The notes: generated from the sequence alone by a model not told the origin. Counted from the stretch's first letter, positions 43,066 to 54,947 are shown. The stretch is DNA of 64,000 bases from Neoarius graeffei (GCF_027579695.1 NC_083574.1:61728559-61792558), one strand, 5' to 3'. Made by a program: numbers and translations.

Positions 43066-45205
43066 GTAAGCATGTCATCATGCTCTGATGTTCAGTCTCT
43101 AATCTGCAGGGCTTTCTACTTATCAAAATGAATTCTTCTCACTTATTCAGTGTAAAAATGTTCCTTTTCATATTCATTTGTACCTGCATATTCAACAGAA
43201 ATCCAATACCTTTTGGTAACATGCTGTCCCTGGTTTTATTTAGGAAGGCATTTTCAGATCTTGGACATACCAGAATGCATTTTCATGGCTTTTTTCATGC
43301 ATTTTAGTACACAATGTGCAGAATTTGAGCCATAAATAGTATGAAAGGTATCCTGCAGAGCATCATTCTTAACCTAGGTATTGACTGACTGCAGTGTTTT
43401 CAATGTTTGATAGTTAAAGCACAGTGTGTGGTTTACTGTTTCTCTGGATTACACATGGAAATATTGATCCAACTGGCTATTTATGTATTTATCATGGACC
43501 GTGTGGTGGGAATTGTGCAGACAGTGTTAAATTGGAATCACAAGAATATGTGACACAGCTCCTCAAGCATTAAATCATCCTGTTGCAACTGTGACAAAAA
43601 CTGTAAACTGTCCGTGACCGTGCAGACATCTTGATTTGTTACAAAATAGTTGCATATGCAACTGAGCAAATATTAAAGAAACGTCATCGATAGAAAATAT
43701 ATGAGGAAAGGAAATGCCTAAAATAATTTTAAGCTCCGGATGGACTTAAATTCTCCTATCTTTATGACTTTATAGGTATTTAAATCTATCTTTACATCAC
43801 GCTTGCACTAAGCACAGCTTACTTATTTTTCCTGGCTGTATTTGTTGACTGAGTATGGTCCGTACTACCTTTTGAATGAACGGAATGCCTTTGAGCTGGC
43901 AGCGGAGTCCTGAGACAACAGCGAGGCATGTGGTCTGACCAGAATGTAACCGTCTCACTGACTTCAAGCCTCTCCCTCATGGTTATCTTGTGAAAACATA
44001 GTTTCACAAGCAAAATTTCCACCAAATGGACAGTGTGTTTTGGCCTGCTAAACAAATCATGAGGCTATGTATTTGTTTATGCTGATGCAAACTAACAAAT
44101 GCAATGTGCTAGACACTTTCTTTCAGAGCAGAAAGTATGCAAATAGGTTGATTAAATGGAAATGCAAGTTGTAGAGTGGATATGAGATCAGCCAGGCCTA
44201 ACTGTTATGTGAGGAGCCACTGGAAACATAGGTAGATTATGTTCCACTGTGTTTTGCTCTTGAGCAGAGACACAGACGAATCCTCCCAACAGCCTTGGGT
44301 TTGATATGTGTTTACTTCAATCTTAGGCACAAATGGTACAAGTGCAGTTCTGTTTGATGCCCAGAAACATTTCTTCAGATCCAGTGCCAGTTTATGTGGT
44401 AGGCTTTGCCAAGCTGATTGGGCACCTAATTCTCCTGATGAGTGTCACAGGTGTATGCCCAGAGGCTGTTAATTACTATCATCCTCTCATTATTTCCTCA
44501 TAATTGCAATATACCCGGCATATTTCTCATGGCCAGTTCAATCTGGCAGTAACGTGACTCCCAATATTTCCAAAATGAACAATCATCTGATATAAAAAGA
44601 AGAATCAATCTTACAAAACATCATGACACGAAGATAGCCTCGTAGATTCGAAACAGAGAAACATTCTGGTTTGAGAAGTTATTGAAATACATCACCATCT
44701 GCTGGTAATAACATGAAATAACCCTGCAGAATAATGCATCGCTGAGTCCGAATCCTCTGTTCTTGTATGTTGAATATTATAATGCAGTTTTAACGTAGAG
44801 GATTTTAAATCAGGAATATAAAACATAATTAATAAAATTACAGCTGTAGATTAATTCAAAGTTAAATAAATCGTTAAATAAATCGGTCTCAAAAACGTGA
44901 GTGTTTGCTGGCATATTACGCTGGTCAACAATTTTTCAGGAGTTGTCTGCTTCAGAGATGAAATTGAGTGTTTGTTATGAAATTTGGTGTGTTGAATTCA
45001 AACATGACAATGAAAAGAGCTGATTGGCTAGGGCTTCCAATATATTTAAGATTTTACATTTTATACTTATGTACGTTGTGTAGATAGTAGCGTTTTAAGT
45101 ATAAATCATGAACCTAGGTCTCTTCATGTGTTTATGGTTGGTTTACATGATATTTCACCTGTTCTCTTTATGTAACACTAGAAAGTTTATAGAAATAAAA
45201 TGTAC
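43066..45205. other. mctp2 intron, unique-looking
   Basis: No repeats or coding motifs recognised between exon 3 and the SINE pair. Confidence 0.5.
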
Positions 45206-45938
45206 AGCAAGAAGGTCGGGGCGGTACGGTGGTGTAGTGGTTAGCGCTGTCGCCTCACAGCAAGAGGGTCCGGGTTCGATCCCCGTGGCCGGCGAGGGCC
45301 TTTCTGTGTGGAGTTTGCTTGTTCTCCCCGTGTCCGCGTGGGTTTCCTCCGGGTGCTCCGGTTCCCCCACAGTCCAAAGACATGCAGGTTAGGTTAACTG
45401 GTGACTCTAAATTGACCGTAGGTGTGAATGTGAGTGTGAATGGTTGTCTGTGTCTATGTGTCAGCCCTGTGATGACCTGGCGACTTGTCCAGGGTGTACC
45501 CCGCCTTTCGCCCGTAGTCAGCTGGGATAGGCTCCAGCTTGCCTGCGACCCTGTAGAAGGATAAAGCGGCTAGAGATAATGAGATGAGATGAGATGAGAT
45601 GAGATGAGATGAGCAAGAAGGTCCGGGTTCGAGCCCCGTGGCCGGCGAGGGCCTTTCTGTGCAGAGTGTGCATGTTCTCCCCGTGTCTGCGTGGGTTTCC
45701 TCCGGGTGCTCCGGTTTCCCCCACAGTCCAAAGACATGCAGGTTAGGTTAATTGGTGGCTCTAAATTGACCGTAGGTGTGAATGTGAGTGTGAATAGTTG
45801 TTTGTCTCTGTGTCAGCCCTGTGATGACCTGGCGACTTGTCCAGGGCGTACCCTGCCTCTCGACCATAGTCAGCTGGGATAGGCTCCAGCTTGCCTGCAA
45901 CCCTGTAGAACAGGATAAGCGGCTACAGATAATGGATG
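45206..45938 (+). mobile_element. Older main-family SINE, split by a second SINE
   Basis: The outer copy starts 5'-truncated at AGCAAGAAGGTC (45206), is interrupted, and resumes at 45612 to end with ATAATGGATGG near 45938. Confidence 0.85.
45218..45611 (+). mobile_element. Main-family SINE inserted in another SINE
   Basis: Full-length from GGGGCGGTACGG, with a tail of repeated GATGA units. The 12-bp target duplication AGCAAGAAGGTC at 45206-45217 and 45612-45623 is itself part of the older SINE. Confidence 0.95.
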
Positions 45939-45939
45939 G

Positions 45940-47887
45940 GTATTATGAACAAAATGGCAAAAAAAAACAAAACAATTATGTGTAAATACTGAATAGGTTT
46001 AGTCCTTATTCAGTGTGTACTCAGTACTTTTTGGCAGCTTGTCTCTTGTATTCATGAAACGGAACATCTCTTGTCAAGCAAAGACTTAATCTTGAGTGCA
46101 TAGCACTGTATGATTTTTTTTTTTGAGCTGATATAGGGCAATTTGTTCAGCAGAGTGATGTAAGTTGACTTATAATTGCATCATCAGTGACTTCTCGGAA
46201 TAACATGATATCATGTATGATGCAATACCGGCTTCAAATTGCATCATTCATTGTTTTGCCCAAAAAGTAAGTACTATCCAAACCCAATCATAGACTTATT
46301 CGTAGAGCCAATCTTGAAAACTAGAGCCAATGAACAATTTTAAGTTTCATTTTCATTCTCAGTGATCCAGAATTAGTTTTGACCATGTTTATTTCAGAAG
46401 CATTTTGGTTGTAGACCAGTGTTATTAAAAATACTAGGGTTCTTTCATATAACTTGTTTTGGCAAAGCAAAAATAAATGCTTGTGTAGAAATGTTTTTGC
46501 CATGGGGTAGGGAAGCAGGGGATTCTGTTGTAGTAGAAGTAAAGTGACTAATACAGTGCCTTTCTGACCATTTACGAGATGATAAACTTTCCGTGGTCAG
46601 AATTATTCTGTTTGTGACCCTCATTGTGTAGCACATGGTACAATTTACAATTTTTAGTGGACAGCACATGTGAATAGCTAAGAAATGATAATGACCTGTA
46701 AAATGTTTGTCACGTCGTCAGCATAATGGCTTTGCCTGATTAAATTCCCATTTACTTTTCACACTTTATGTAAAGATAAAGTATACCTCAGTCAAACCAT
46801 GGTGAACTTTGCATATTTCACCTGACGGCTCTCATCAAAATTGCAGTTGTGATGTAGCCCATTCAGACCCTGGGCTTTCACTGTCTCCTCACTAGTTGAA
46901 TCCTCACTTTCTGTGACAGGGTGGCATAATGGTGATGTGGTAAATCCCTCTACTAAACCCCCACCCCCCCACCCCAATCGCCTCTATTTGCTTAACAATT
47001 AACGCCCAGCCCACGGCCGGCTGACACCACACACACACACACACACACACACCGCCTCTATGTCCTCTAAAAAGCATCCCGACAAGCCCACAAACCCCCC
47101 ACATGCACCTTCCCTCCCTTCTTCTGTGCCCGTTAATTTCTGCCGTCACTGTTTTTTCAGTCCCGACGCAGCTCCTCCTGTCAGGCTGCCTCCTGGAGCT
47201 GTTCATTTGGAGAGGCGGCACGCTGACAGGCCTGACAGCCCGTCCCCACAGGGCCTTTTGTCATGTGATTCCAGGCTACCCGCCGCTTTTTCTCAAGCAC
47301 CCCCTTTATCCATCCATACAAACGAAGCCACAGGCTTCTTTCTATCTGCTCATGTTGTTTTTTGTTGTTTTATTTTTCCCCCTCCCCTTGTCTTCTTCTT
47401 TTTTACTTCAATCTGCATGCCATAGCATAGACAAAGACGGTCTGTCCATCTGCTTTTCTTTGTCCAGCTTGAGCAGGATGGAGTCGCTTAACAGGGTTTG
47501 GAGATTAACACTGGTTGCACTTAATTTCAGGGGTTTTAATATGCTCGAGGATTCATGCTGCTGAGAGTTTTTGTTCTGTTCTATAATTAACCAATTAAGA
47601 GTTGTGAGGTCCGTCTCCCCCACGCTTTGACAAGCCTCTGAAACAATGGCAATGCTGCTATATGTAGTGTGAATGTATGGGAGGTAGTGTGTGTATGTGT
47701 GTGGTTTTGAAGTTGCGGGGACCACATGCATACACAATCGCATGACTGTCGCTTTAATGCTTTTCTGTTATTCATAACACTTTGGCAAATTTTATTCCCT
47801 GTCACATGCTTTATAAGACACTAAGTCTTACTGAGATCTCTCTCTCTCTCTCTCTATCTTGAAATAACAAGCTGACTATTTCAACAG
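45940..47887. other. mctp2 intron
   Basis: A C-rich patch at 46963-46975 and a (CA)n run at 47028-47051; otherwise nothing recognised. Two overlapping open frames at 47060-47564 lack any family motif. Confidence 0.5.
47028..47051 (+). repeat. (CA)n microsatellite
   Basis: 12 CA units in an mctp2 intron. Confidence 0.85.
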
Positions 47888-48030
47888 GTACCAGTGACCC
47901 ATATGTCAAATTCCAAATAGATGGCAAGACAGCCTACAAAAGCAAGGTCATGTACAAGAACCTCAATCCTGCATGGAATGAGTCTTTCTCCATCCTCATC
48001 AGGGGCCTGGAGCAGAATGTCATAGTTAAG
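47888..48030 (+). CDS. mctp2: mctp2 coding exon 4 (C2A)
   Basis: Acceptor TTTCAACAG, donor [29 protein letters not shown] and [10 protein letters not shown] are classic C2 strands; the Asp of SDPY binds calcium. Enters in phase 1, leaves in phase 0. Confidence 0.95.
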
Positions 48031-48137
48031 GTGTGGACAAGTTGCCCTGATCCTCACCAGACAACCACTGAAATTGCTTCCAGTCTCAACATAAATGACT
48101 CAACCCCTTTTCCCACTTCCTTATAATCCTGTTGCAG

Positions 48138-48214
48138 GTGTACGACCGGGATCTGAGATCTCGGGACTTCATGGGTTCAAGCACCATCACTCTCAGTAAC
48201 TTGGAGTTGGACAA
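48138..48214 (+). CDS. mctp2: mctp2 coding exon 5 (C2A calcium loop 3)
   Basis: Acceptor CTGTTGCAG, donor ACAA|GTATGA. VYDRDLRSRDFMGSSTITL contains three loop Asp residues. Leaves in phase 2. Confidence 0.93.
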
Positions 48215-48333
48215 GTATGACACATTCATTTGCATATTTTCTTGTTGTTCATCATCAGGCATGATCGACTGTAGCAGTCTTAGAATAACTCAACCTAGTG
48301 ACCTTTAACCCATAAAGATGGTGTTTCTTTCAG

Positions 48334-48445
48334 AACATCTGAGATGGTCCTGCGTTTGAAAGACCCATGCAATCAGGAAGAGGACATGGGAGTAATAATC
48401 TTAGACGCCTGTGTGTCCATCTGTGAGGGGCCCACCAAACGAAAT
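48334..48445 (+). CDS. mctp2: mctp2 coding exon 6 (end of C2A)
   Basis: Acceptor TCTTTCAG, donor AAT|GTATGT. TSEMVLRLKDPCNQEEDMGV, matching the last strands of C2A. Confidence 0.92.
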
Positions 48446-48548
48446 GTATGTCCTGAAAACAAAACACAACAGATGTCAGGCACAACAAGCGTGTCGTCTT
48501 ATGCAGCAACAGATTGACTGACAAACATGTCTCTTGCTTATATTTCAG

Positions 48549-48584
48549 AAATGGCCACTTAGGAGGAAAGGAAGCTTCAATAAG
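48549..48584 (+). CDS. mctp2: mctp2 coding exon 7 (microexon)
   Basis: 36 bp, acceptor ATATTTCAG, donor AAG|GTAGAA, in phase 0. Encodes KWPLRRKGSFNK, a basic linker between C2A and C2B, like the RKRLSASK stretch of mammalian MCTP2. Possibly alternatively spliced. Confidence 0.75.
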
Positions 48585-48599
48585 GTAGAATAGGATTTC

Positions 48600-49578
48600 T
48601 TCTTGAATGCTTCATACGGATAACTGTAGGTTATTTTGTGATGTTTCTGTCGTTCTTCCTCCGGTTCTACTTTCGTTTTGCTCTCTGTCCGACAAGCTGA
48701 GAGATAATCACACAGTCTGTTTGGTTTAGCAAAGAAATGCACCTTGTCCTAAAGGATTCTCTTAATCATTAAAAATCAAATATTCAGTTCCTTGATAATT
48801 GGCCACTGGAGGGCAGTAAATCATTGTATAATATCTACGGTTTTGCCCCCTCACCTTACAGTTAATAAATTCTGCTTTTATAACGATAAGCATTAATTTC
48901 ACACAAAGCACTGAGAGATTGCAGCTGGGCTGAATGATATGTTGCAGTGATCCAACCATGTCGTGCCCTTTTTTATTGCATTTTGATGAAGCTCAAAGGG
49001 ACTAAAGCTACATTTAAGCTCTGAGCCAAAGTACAGTAGCTTTCATTTGCGTAGCAGAGCAAAGATACACACACACTTTAAACATACGCTCTAGGGCTCC
49101 TGGACAGAGTCCTGTTTTTGTTCTTTTTCTGTAATGCGTGTATCCGATGGCGTGGCAGCACTTCATGTATTCCTTACCTTCTTCCAAAGAATTGAACTTT
49201 ACCGCAAAATAAATAGCAAAAATGACAAACACATCTAGAACACAAGGCAAGTGCAAGGACGAAAATCGTGGTTTTGGATTGCAGCAGGCCTTTAATGAGC
49301 TTTGACTGTTTTTTTTTTTTTGAAGATGGCTGTTTTTCTGTCGGTTTTACACTGATGGTTCTTCTGAATCACATGTCTGTGCTGGCACAGCTGAGGCCCG
49401 GCTCTATTTGACACCTATTCGGGAGAGGCGGAAGATGGTCCTCTCATCTGCTCTTCTCCTCTCTCACACACCCGCCATCACAGTCGCGCTGACACACTGC
49501 CTCTGAGATGGAGGCTGGCAATTGCACTAACACACAGTGTGTGGTGCTGCTTCTCTCTGACAGGGTCGCTTGAGCTCC

Positions 49579-49645
<67 letters not shown>

Positions 49646-50543
49646 ATTTTCCGAGGCACTCTGCCAGCTCTGCCAGTGTGGGATGGTGTGGCCCATTCCC
49701 AGACATAGTGAGCTATAACCCAGATGTTAATATGTAATATCCCAGCTGTGGGTGGATAGAAAGCCAAATGGGCCGGGCCCCCTCGTCCCCATGCTGTCCT
49801 ACCATATGGAGTCAATCCCCCTGACCCTTTTAGCACCAGGAATAGTCTCTCTTTAGGGCCCACTTACTGTTAAGTGGAATTGTTTTATTGGCCATGCTGA
49901 TCACACTACTTGTCCAAAATAAACACTTGGGATGACTTGGCTCAGACGAGCATTCTATTTCTCTCCCAAACCCTCTGCCCTCCCCCCTTATCGCTTTTTA
50001 AAGAGCCTTGTATATGGAGACATGACCATCACATTGAGAGTTAAAGCAAGAGTGTTAATGGGGAATAAGCTCAGCTCCGTCCCAGCCCAGCCTTGCTGCG
50101 CTAACAACTCCGCTATTTGATTTCTGGCAGACACGGCCAGCCTTTCATACACATCGTATTTTTTAAAGTGCAGGCGATCAAGCTGCAAGCTATCTCTTCA
50201 CCACAATGCTATCCATCTGCACTGCCTGTAATGGACTTGATGTGTATATCGATATGGAAGACTTTGCCAGTTTTGTGCCGTTAACTGAAATGTAGTGGAT
50301 GCAGTCATTCCTGTCACACATGAGATGCTTGTTAGTTATATATATGTTTTTTTTTTTTAATGTTTGCTTCACTTTGGTAATTTAATTGCAGTTGTAATCA
50401 CTATCTTATTTTATTGCTTCTTTCTACAGAAATTGCTGTTTGAAAAATCAAACAATTTCAGTATGCAAATGGAACATAAGTGCTGCTCAAACAAGCAGCA
50501 CTTGTTCACTTGCTATCTGTTTTTTATGCATTGATGGTTCCAG
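48600..50543. other. mctp2 intron 7
   Basis: A long (TG)n at 49580-49642; otherwise nothing recognised. Confidence 0.5.
49580..49642 (+). repeat. (TG)n microsatellite
   Basis: About 31 TG units. Confidence 0.95.
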
Positions 50544-50693
50544 GGTCAGCTCCGAGGGGCTGCCGTGCAGAAAAGCCAAGTGTGGGGTGGAGTATACACT
50601 GTGGTGCTTGTGGAGGGGCAGGACATAGCTGAAGGTGGCCAAGGGGATGTCTTTGTCCGCATCAAATTGGGAGAGCAGAGGTTCCAAAGTAAG
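50544..50693 (+). CDS. mctp2: mctp2 coding exon 8 (start of C2B)
   Basis: Acceptor GGTTCCAG, donor AAG|GTGAGG, 50 codons in phase 0. WGGVYTVVLVEGQDIAEGGQ then GDVFVRIKLGEQRFQSK. The loop lacks the calcium-binding Asp pair. Confidence 0.93.
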
Positions 50694-51238
50694 GTGAGGT
50701 TTCTTCCTCTAAATATTCGGTCATGTAAACACTTGGACTGTTTCACTTGCAGCACATTTTATAAATCTGTATGTCCTTCATCTATATCCGTCTGGTTCCG
50801 CTCTCTCAGGCTTCACTGTTTGACTCATTGTTTTGGCTGTGGCTGTCACTGCAGCCCTCCTAATGCTTGTGCCGTTGCTTTTCTCCAGGCTCATTTGCGT
50901 TCCCAGCATGCATTGCATATCTGGCTCCACCTCAGTGCATTGGCCTCCCCCCGATGAATCCACCCAGTCTTGTCTTTTTTTTTTTAACAGCTTCAGCTGT
51001 GTTTGGGCTTGCTTGTTTGTTGAGCAAAGATGATTCTAATCGGTTGGTGTCAAGATCTGGAATCCCAGGGAGGAATCAGTAGTGTGTCCTCCAAAATGAT
51101 CATTTCATGCTTCTTCCTCTCCCATCAATACTCAGACTTAGAGTGAAAGAATAAAATAATCAAACGTTAAGCCTCCGTAGTGACATTGCCTCAAGTCTGT
51201 GCAGTACAATGACTCTTTTTTTTTTTCCTCCATGTCAG

Positions 51239-51372
51239 AATCTGTGCATTAAGACCAATCCACAGTGGAGGGAGAAGTTTGAATTCAACCGGTTCGAGGA
51301 CGGCCAGGCAGATGTGCTGCTGGTCGAGCTTTGCTGCAAGAAGGGCAGAAAGTGTGAGGAATGCTTGGGAGT
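51239..51372 (+). CDS. mctp2: mctp2 coding exon 9 (C2B)
   Basis: Acceptor CCATGTCAG, donor GAGT|GTGAGT, leaves in phase 2. NPQWREKFEFNRFEDGQADV, VELCCKKGRKCEECLGV. Loop 3 has Lys/Arg instead of Asp. Confidence 0.93.
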
Positions 51373-51591
51373 GTGAGTTCAAAACACATGACCTTTAGCT
51401 CTATAGTTCATTCTCCTCAAAGCAGTGACAAGAGCCCCTCTCTGCCAAGTTTCTTTTTCAAAGAATAGCACACTTGTTTGAGACACATTTAGTTGGATGA
51501 AAAGAAGTTTGAAATATGTTTAGCTTATTTAAATTATATTTGTAAAATGGGCCTATTATTGATTTCTAACAACAGCTGCTCTTATGTGCAG

Positions 51592-51772
51592 GAGTGAACT
51601 TGACCTCTCACAGCTGCCAGCCAATACAACACAGATACACAATGTGAATACAGGCAAAGGTCGGTTGGTGGTTCTGGTCACACTGAACCCCTGTTCTGGT
51701 GTCTCCATCACTGACCTGGGCTCCACAACCTCAGAGAATCCATTCACCTCTGAAAGCAACCTGAAGAAATAT
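51592..51772 (+). CDS. mctp2: mctp2 coding exon 10 (end of C2B, linker)
   Basis: Acceptor TATGTGCAG, donor TAT|GTTAGT. SELDLSQLPANTTQIHNV, LVVLVTLNPCSGVSITDLG; phase 2 in, 0 out. Confidence 0.93.
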
Positions 51773-51867
51773 GTTAGTGTCCGGCCCTTCTTTTTTAATG
51801 CTCTCATTCTCGGACTGGATAAAATTAAATAGTTCTTGGTTCACAAAAATGCTTGTCTCATGCACAG

Positions 51868-51961
51868 AGTCTGATGAACACGCTGGATAACCTACAGGAT
51901 GTCGGCTATCTCCAGGTCAAGGTTTTACGGGCTGCAGACCTTTTGTCTACAGATCTGAATG
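51868..51961 (+). CDS. mctp2: mctp2 coding exon 11 (start of C2C)
   Basis: Acceptor CATGCACAG, donor [30 protein letters not shown], first strands of C2C. Leaves in phase 1. Confidence 0.94.
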
Positions 51962-52046
51962 GTACTCATTTGTTGAGAAGCTAATCAATGCTTCTGCATT
52001 TCCCCGTTAATAATACAACTGCAGCAGTTTGTTTTCACCTGTTCAG

Positions 52047-52149
52047 GTAAAAGTGACCCGTTTTGTGTGCTGGAACTTGGGAACAGCAAGCTGCAGACTC
52101 AAACCATTCATAAGAGCCTCAATCCAGAATGGAGAACAGCTTTCACATT
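52047..52149 (+). CDS. mctp2: mctp2 coding exon 12 (C2C)
   Basis: Acceptor CTGTTCAG, donor [30 protein letters not shown] and [10 protein letters not shown]; the loop-1 Asp is kept. Leaves in phase 2. Confidence 0.95.
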
Positions 52150-52358
52150 GTGAGTGGCACTTTATTATTTTGCAGATTAATAGACATTTTGGTTTATATT
52201 AATAAGCAACTCAAACCATCACTATCTGGTATTAGTTGCCGATACTAACCTTGATCAAAGTGAAATATCTCTACAACGTTTTGTTGCAGAATTGTTTACT
52301 CAGGACTTAATTTGTATACTATTATTTAATTTTAATTATATGCAAACATACATGTTAA

Positions 52359-53761
52359 AGGAGATACGCAAAACCTTTATTTTTAAATACATTTCTGAGT
52401 GGATAGTATCTCCATCCTTGACTCTTGTATGCTGCATAAATGGGAATAAAAAAACATATTTTTGAGAGTTAAAATCGATCGCAAAGTTGGCATTCGAGCC
52501 GCCCCGCTGAGCCAGCCAGCCCTGAGCGCGTGACGTCACCCCGGGAACCGGTTTTAAGGCCAAGGCCTTTTACAGCTATAAATCAAAGTCATATAAATAA
52601 AAATTTATGGTGAAAGTAAGAAATACCGTTACCGACTTGCTCAACTAAGACTGATTTGACTTCATTGATTGTGGGTTGACTCTCATTAAAACAGGATAGG
52701 TGTTACAACTTATGCAACATACATGTACATGCATGCATTTTCACTGATAAAATGTAAAAGGCGAATTAAATAATCAGATGAACTGAGACAATCACATTCT
52801 GAAGCAAATTAAATAATCTTATACCGCTAACTTAAACACACAATACAAGTTACATGGATTAATCTAAATGCAGGTAAACAACGTGTTGTTTTTGTTGTTT
52901 TATATCCAAATGAGAGTCGGAGCTTACCCGTCTGCGTTCTCGCTTCTTGAAGGCTGACCTTGTGGCCAATTGTTTTGAAACAATCTGACTTTCAGTTGTT
53001 CGTTCAGTTCTCTGTTCATTCGCTTCTTCCACATAAGGGTGAGATGGCAGCAATAGCCAGTTTAGAAATCAGACGGCTGCTCCACTCATTCTCCATTTTC
53101 TCCATACTAAGTACTCCGCCATTACTGCTCAGCTCAGGCAATTACTAAAACCTGGGACGTAACAGGACGTGACCGGTTTTAGCAACAACCATGGGGAGGT
53201 CACTGCCCGAGCGATATGTCCTGTCCCGTTCCATCCTGGGTTTTAGCAACAACCCTCGGCTCACTCCGGGAGGACTGGTGCAACTGAACTTTCCTTTTTT
53301 AAAAAATAAATAAATAAAATAATTACTTTCCTTTTCTTGTAGTTTTCTTTTCCTTTAATTGTTGATACTCTACCCTCTTTCAATATGGGCTTATAGCCAA
53401 CGCTCCTCAACAGATCAGAGGTCTTGTACGAGTCTTCAGTGAAATGTGCAGAGCAGAGGAGAGACCACTTCGTAGGCGCCCAATGTGCCCATGAACTTCT
53501 CGCAAAACGCCTCCAAATCTTTGCAGTTTGAACATTCTTGGGCCATGAATGCAACGTAAATCCACTTTCTGTCATGTTGCTGGCGGGTGCAGCAACACAT
53601 CTACGTGGCACGACGATAAATTAGCTCAAAATGGAGGATCGGAGTTGCAGTCAGCTCTGTGTTTTAGTATAGCGGAAATGACGATGAGACCGATAGACTC
53701 CCTGCTGTGACGTTACGGACGTCAAGGTCATTCACTCAGACCGCTACCTATATGAATCACT
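52359..53761 (-). mobile_element. TTAA-flanked DNA transposon encoding a THAP domain (Kolobok-like)
   Basis: TTAA at 52355-52358 and 53762-53765 flank about 1.4 kb whose ends share only AAAG...CTTT. A minus-strand THAP exon lies inside. TTAA targets together with a THAP-type protein are known of the Kolobok superfamily; the assignment is inferred, as no catalytic domain is visible. It sits in mctp2 intron 12, antisense to the gene. Confidence 0.5.
53360..53611 (-). pseudogene. THAP-domain exon with a missing zinc ligand
   Basis: The minus-strand frame opens at ATG 53611 with MPRRCVAAPASN, then FTLHSWPKN, KIWRRFAR, PTKWSLLCSAHFTEDSY and a final GYKPIL. These match the THAP zinc-binding DNA-recognition fold (C-x4-C then C-x2-H) in order and spacing. 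Position 10, normally the second Cys, is Ala, so zinc binding should be impaired. A donor-like AGAGG|GTAGAG follows KPILKE, suggesting a spliced transposase or host-like gene. The longer open frame to 53261 is beyond this donor. Function unknown; DNA binding by the family is known, activity here is doubtful. Confidence 0.65.
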
Positions 53762-53994
53762 TTAATGGTAAAAATTACTATATTAGATTTATTGTTAACG
53801 CTTAAAACTATTCCTGTGCCATTCTTGAGGTCTCAACGCATTTACAAACAAAAGTGATCTCTGTGCATATGCTTTAAGGAAGTTTGTACAAAAGAGTTAT
53901 AATTCAAAGATCTTTTCAAATGCTCATAATTCTAAATTAGCCATGAAGATTAGCATCTAATGTGAAGCAATTTGAATTTTTTGCCTTTGTGCAG

Positions 53995-54097
53995 GCCAGT
54001 TAAGGACATTCATGAGATCCTAATTCTGACTGTTTTTGGTGAAGATGGAGACAAAGTCCCAGACTTTCTGGGGAAAGTTGCTATTCCTTTGCTTACT
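53995..54097 (+). CDS. mctp2: mctp2 coding exon 13 (C2C calcium loop 3)
   Basis: Acceptor TTTGTGCAG, donor [29 protein letters not shown] and [13 protein letters not shown]; the acidic cluster keeps the calcium ligands. Phase 2 in, 0 out. Confidence 0.96.
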
Positions 54098-54325
54098 GTA
54101 AGTTCAGAAAAAAGAAAATTCACATTATATTTTTACCTTCCTCTTGTACGTGGAGCTTGGGTTTTATATTTTAGATTGGAACTAAAAAACTACTTATAAC
54201 AAATCTTCAAATTCATTGTTGAGGAATACTGTTCTGGAAAGTGAGCGCATGCCTAAAAACACAAGTTCATTATTATTATTAACACACATATTAACACATA
54301 TTAACACACATGATTAATCTTGTAG

Positions 54326-54427
54326 GTTTCTAACGGGCAACAAATAACCCGTCTTTTGAAAAAGGAGAATTTGGAAGACATGTCGAAAGGAAGCATTACA
54401 CTGGAGATGAATGTTTTGTACAACCCG
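54326..54427 (+). CDS. mctp2: mctp2 coding exon 14 (end of C2C)
   Basis: Acceptor TCTTGTAG, donor CCG|GTAAGG, 34 codons. LKKENLEDMSKGSITLEMNV then LYNP, the last C2C strand. Confidence 0.93.
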
Positions 54428-54671
54428 GTAAGGATGCTACTGGTTTCTTTTTTTTGTGTGTGTGTGTGGGGGGGGAGGGGTTAGAGATGGCACTGACCCA
54501 GGACAGTGTTTTGGACACTCTTTATCAAGTACACATACAGGTTGGAACTGTGACTAAGCAGAAAGAGATGAAGTTCAATGTAACATGCCACTGTCTTTAA
54601 CTTCACCAACTCATTTCGTACTGCTTGTAATGGCTTGAACCTAACAGTGTCTTGAACGCTTCCTGTCAAAG

Positions 54672-54743
54672 GTCAGAGCTGCCATTCGAACCTTCCAACC
54701 CAAAGAAACAAAGCTTGAGGACAACCCAAAATTCAATAAAAAG
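54672..54743 (+). CDS. mctp2: mctp2 coding exon 15
   Basis: Acceptor TCCTGTCAAAG, donor AAG|GTTGGT, 24 codons (VRAAIRTFQPKETKLEDNPK...). Basic linker toward the membrane region. Confidence 0.92.
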
Positions 54744-54947
54744 GTTGGTATCCTGACCACCACTCGATCTTCATCCTTTGCAGTGCAGCAACAGTATGTT
54801 CTGACATGGCTTCCCATCAAGTGGACTTGATGGATTAATATTTATCATCCTCAAAGTGTCCTTTGTAAAAGCCTCTATGCACTGCACTTACTGTGAACAT
54901 TATTTCATACCAAGCATTTTACTAACTACTGATTTGTCGCCCATTAG

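Noticed and set aside
47060..47564. Overlapping 121- and 153-codon ORFs
   Set aside because: Pro/Leu/Phe-rich, pyrimidine-tract derived, no splice-phase fit with mctp2 and no motif.
49444..49863. 139-codon minus-strand ORF with His/Thr repeats
   Set aside because: The core is the (TG)n microsatellite; the rest lacks motifs.
50431..50480. Possible extra mctp2 exon after CTTTCTACAG
   Set aside because: No donor gives a phase-0 end compatible with exons 7 and 8, and the frame soon reaches TGA. Exons 7 and 8 join correctly without it.
53261..53359. Extension of the THAP frame beyond KPILKE
   Set aside because: It becomes Lys/Ile-rich low-complexity sequence after a good donor site, so it is more likely intron.
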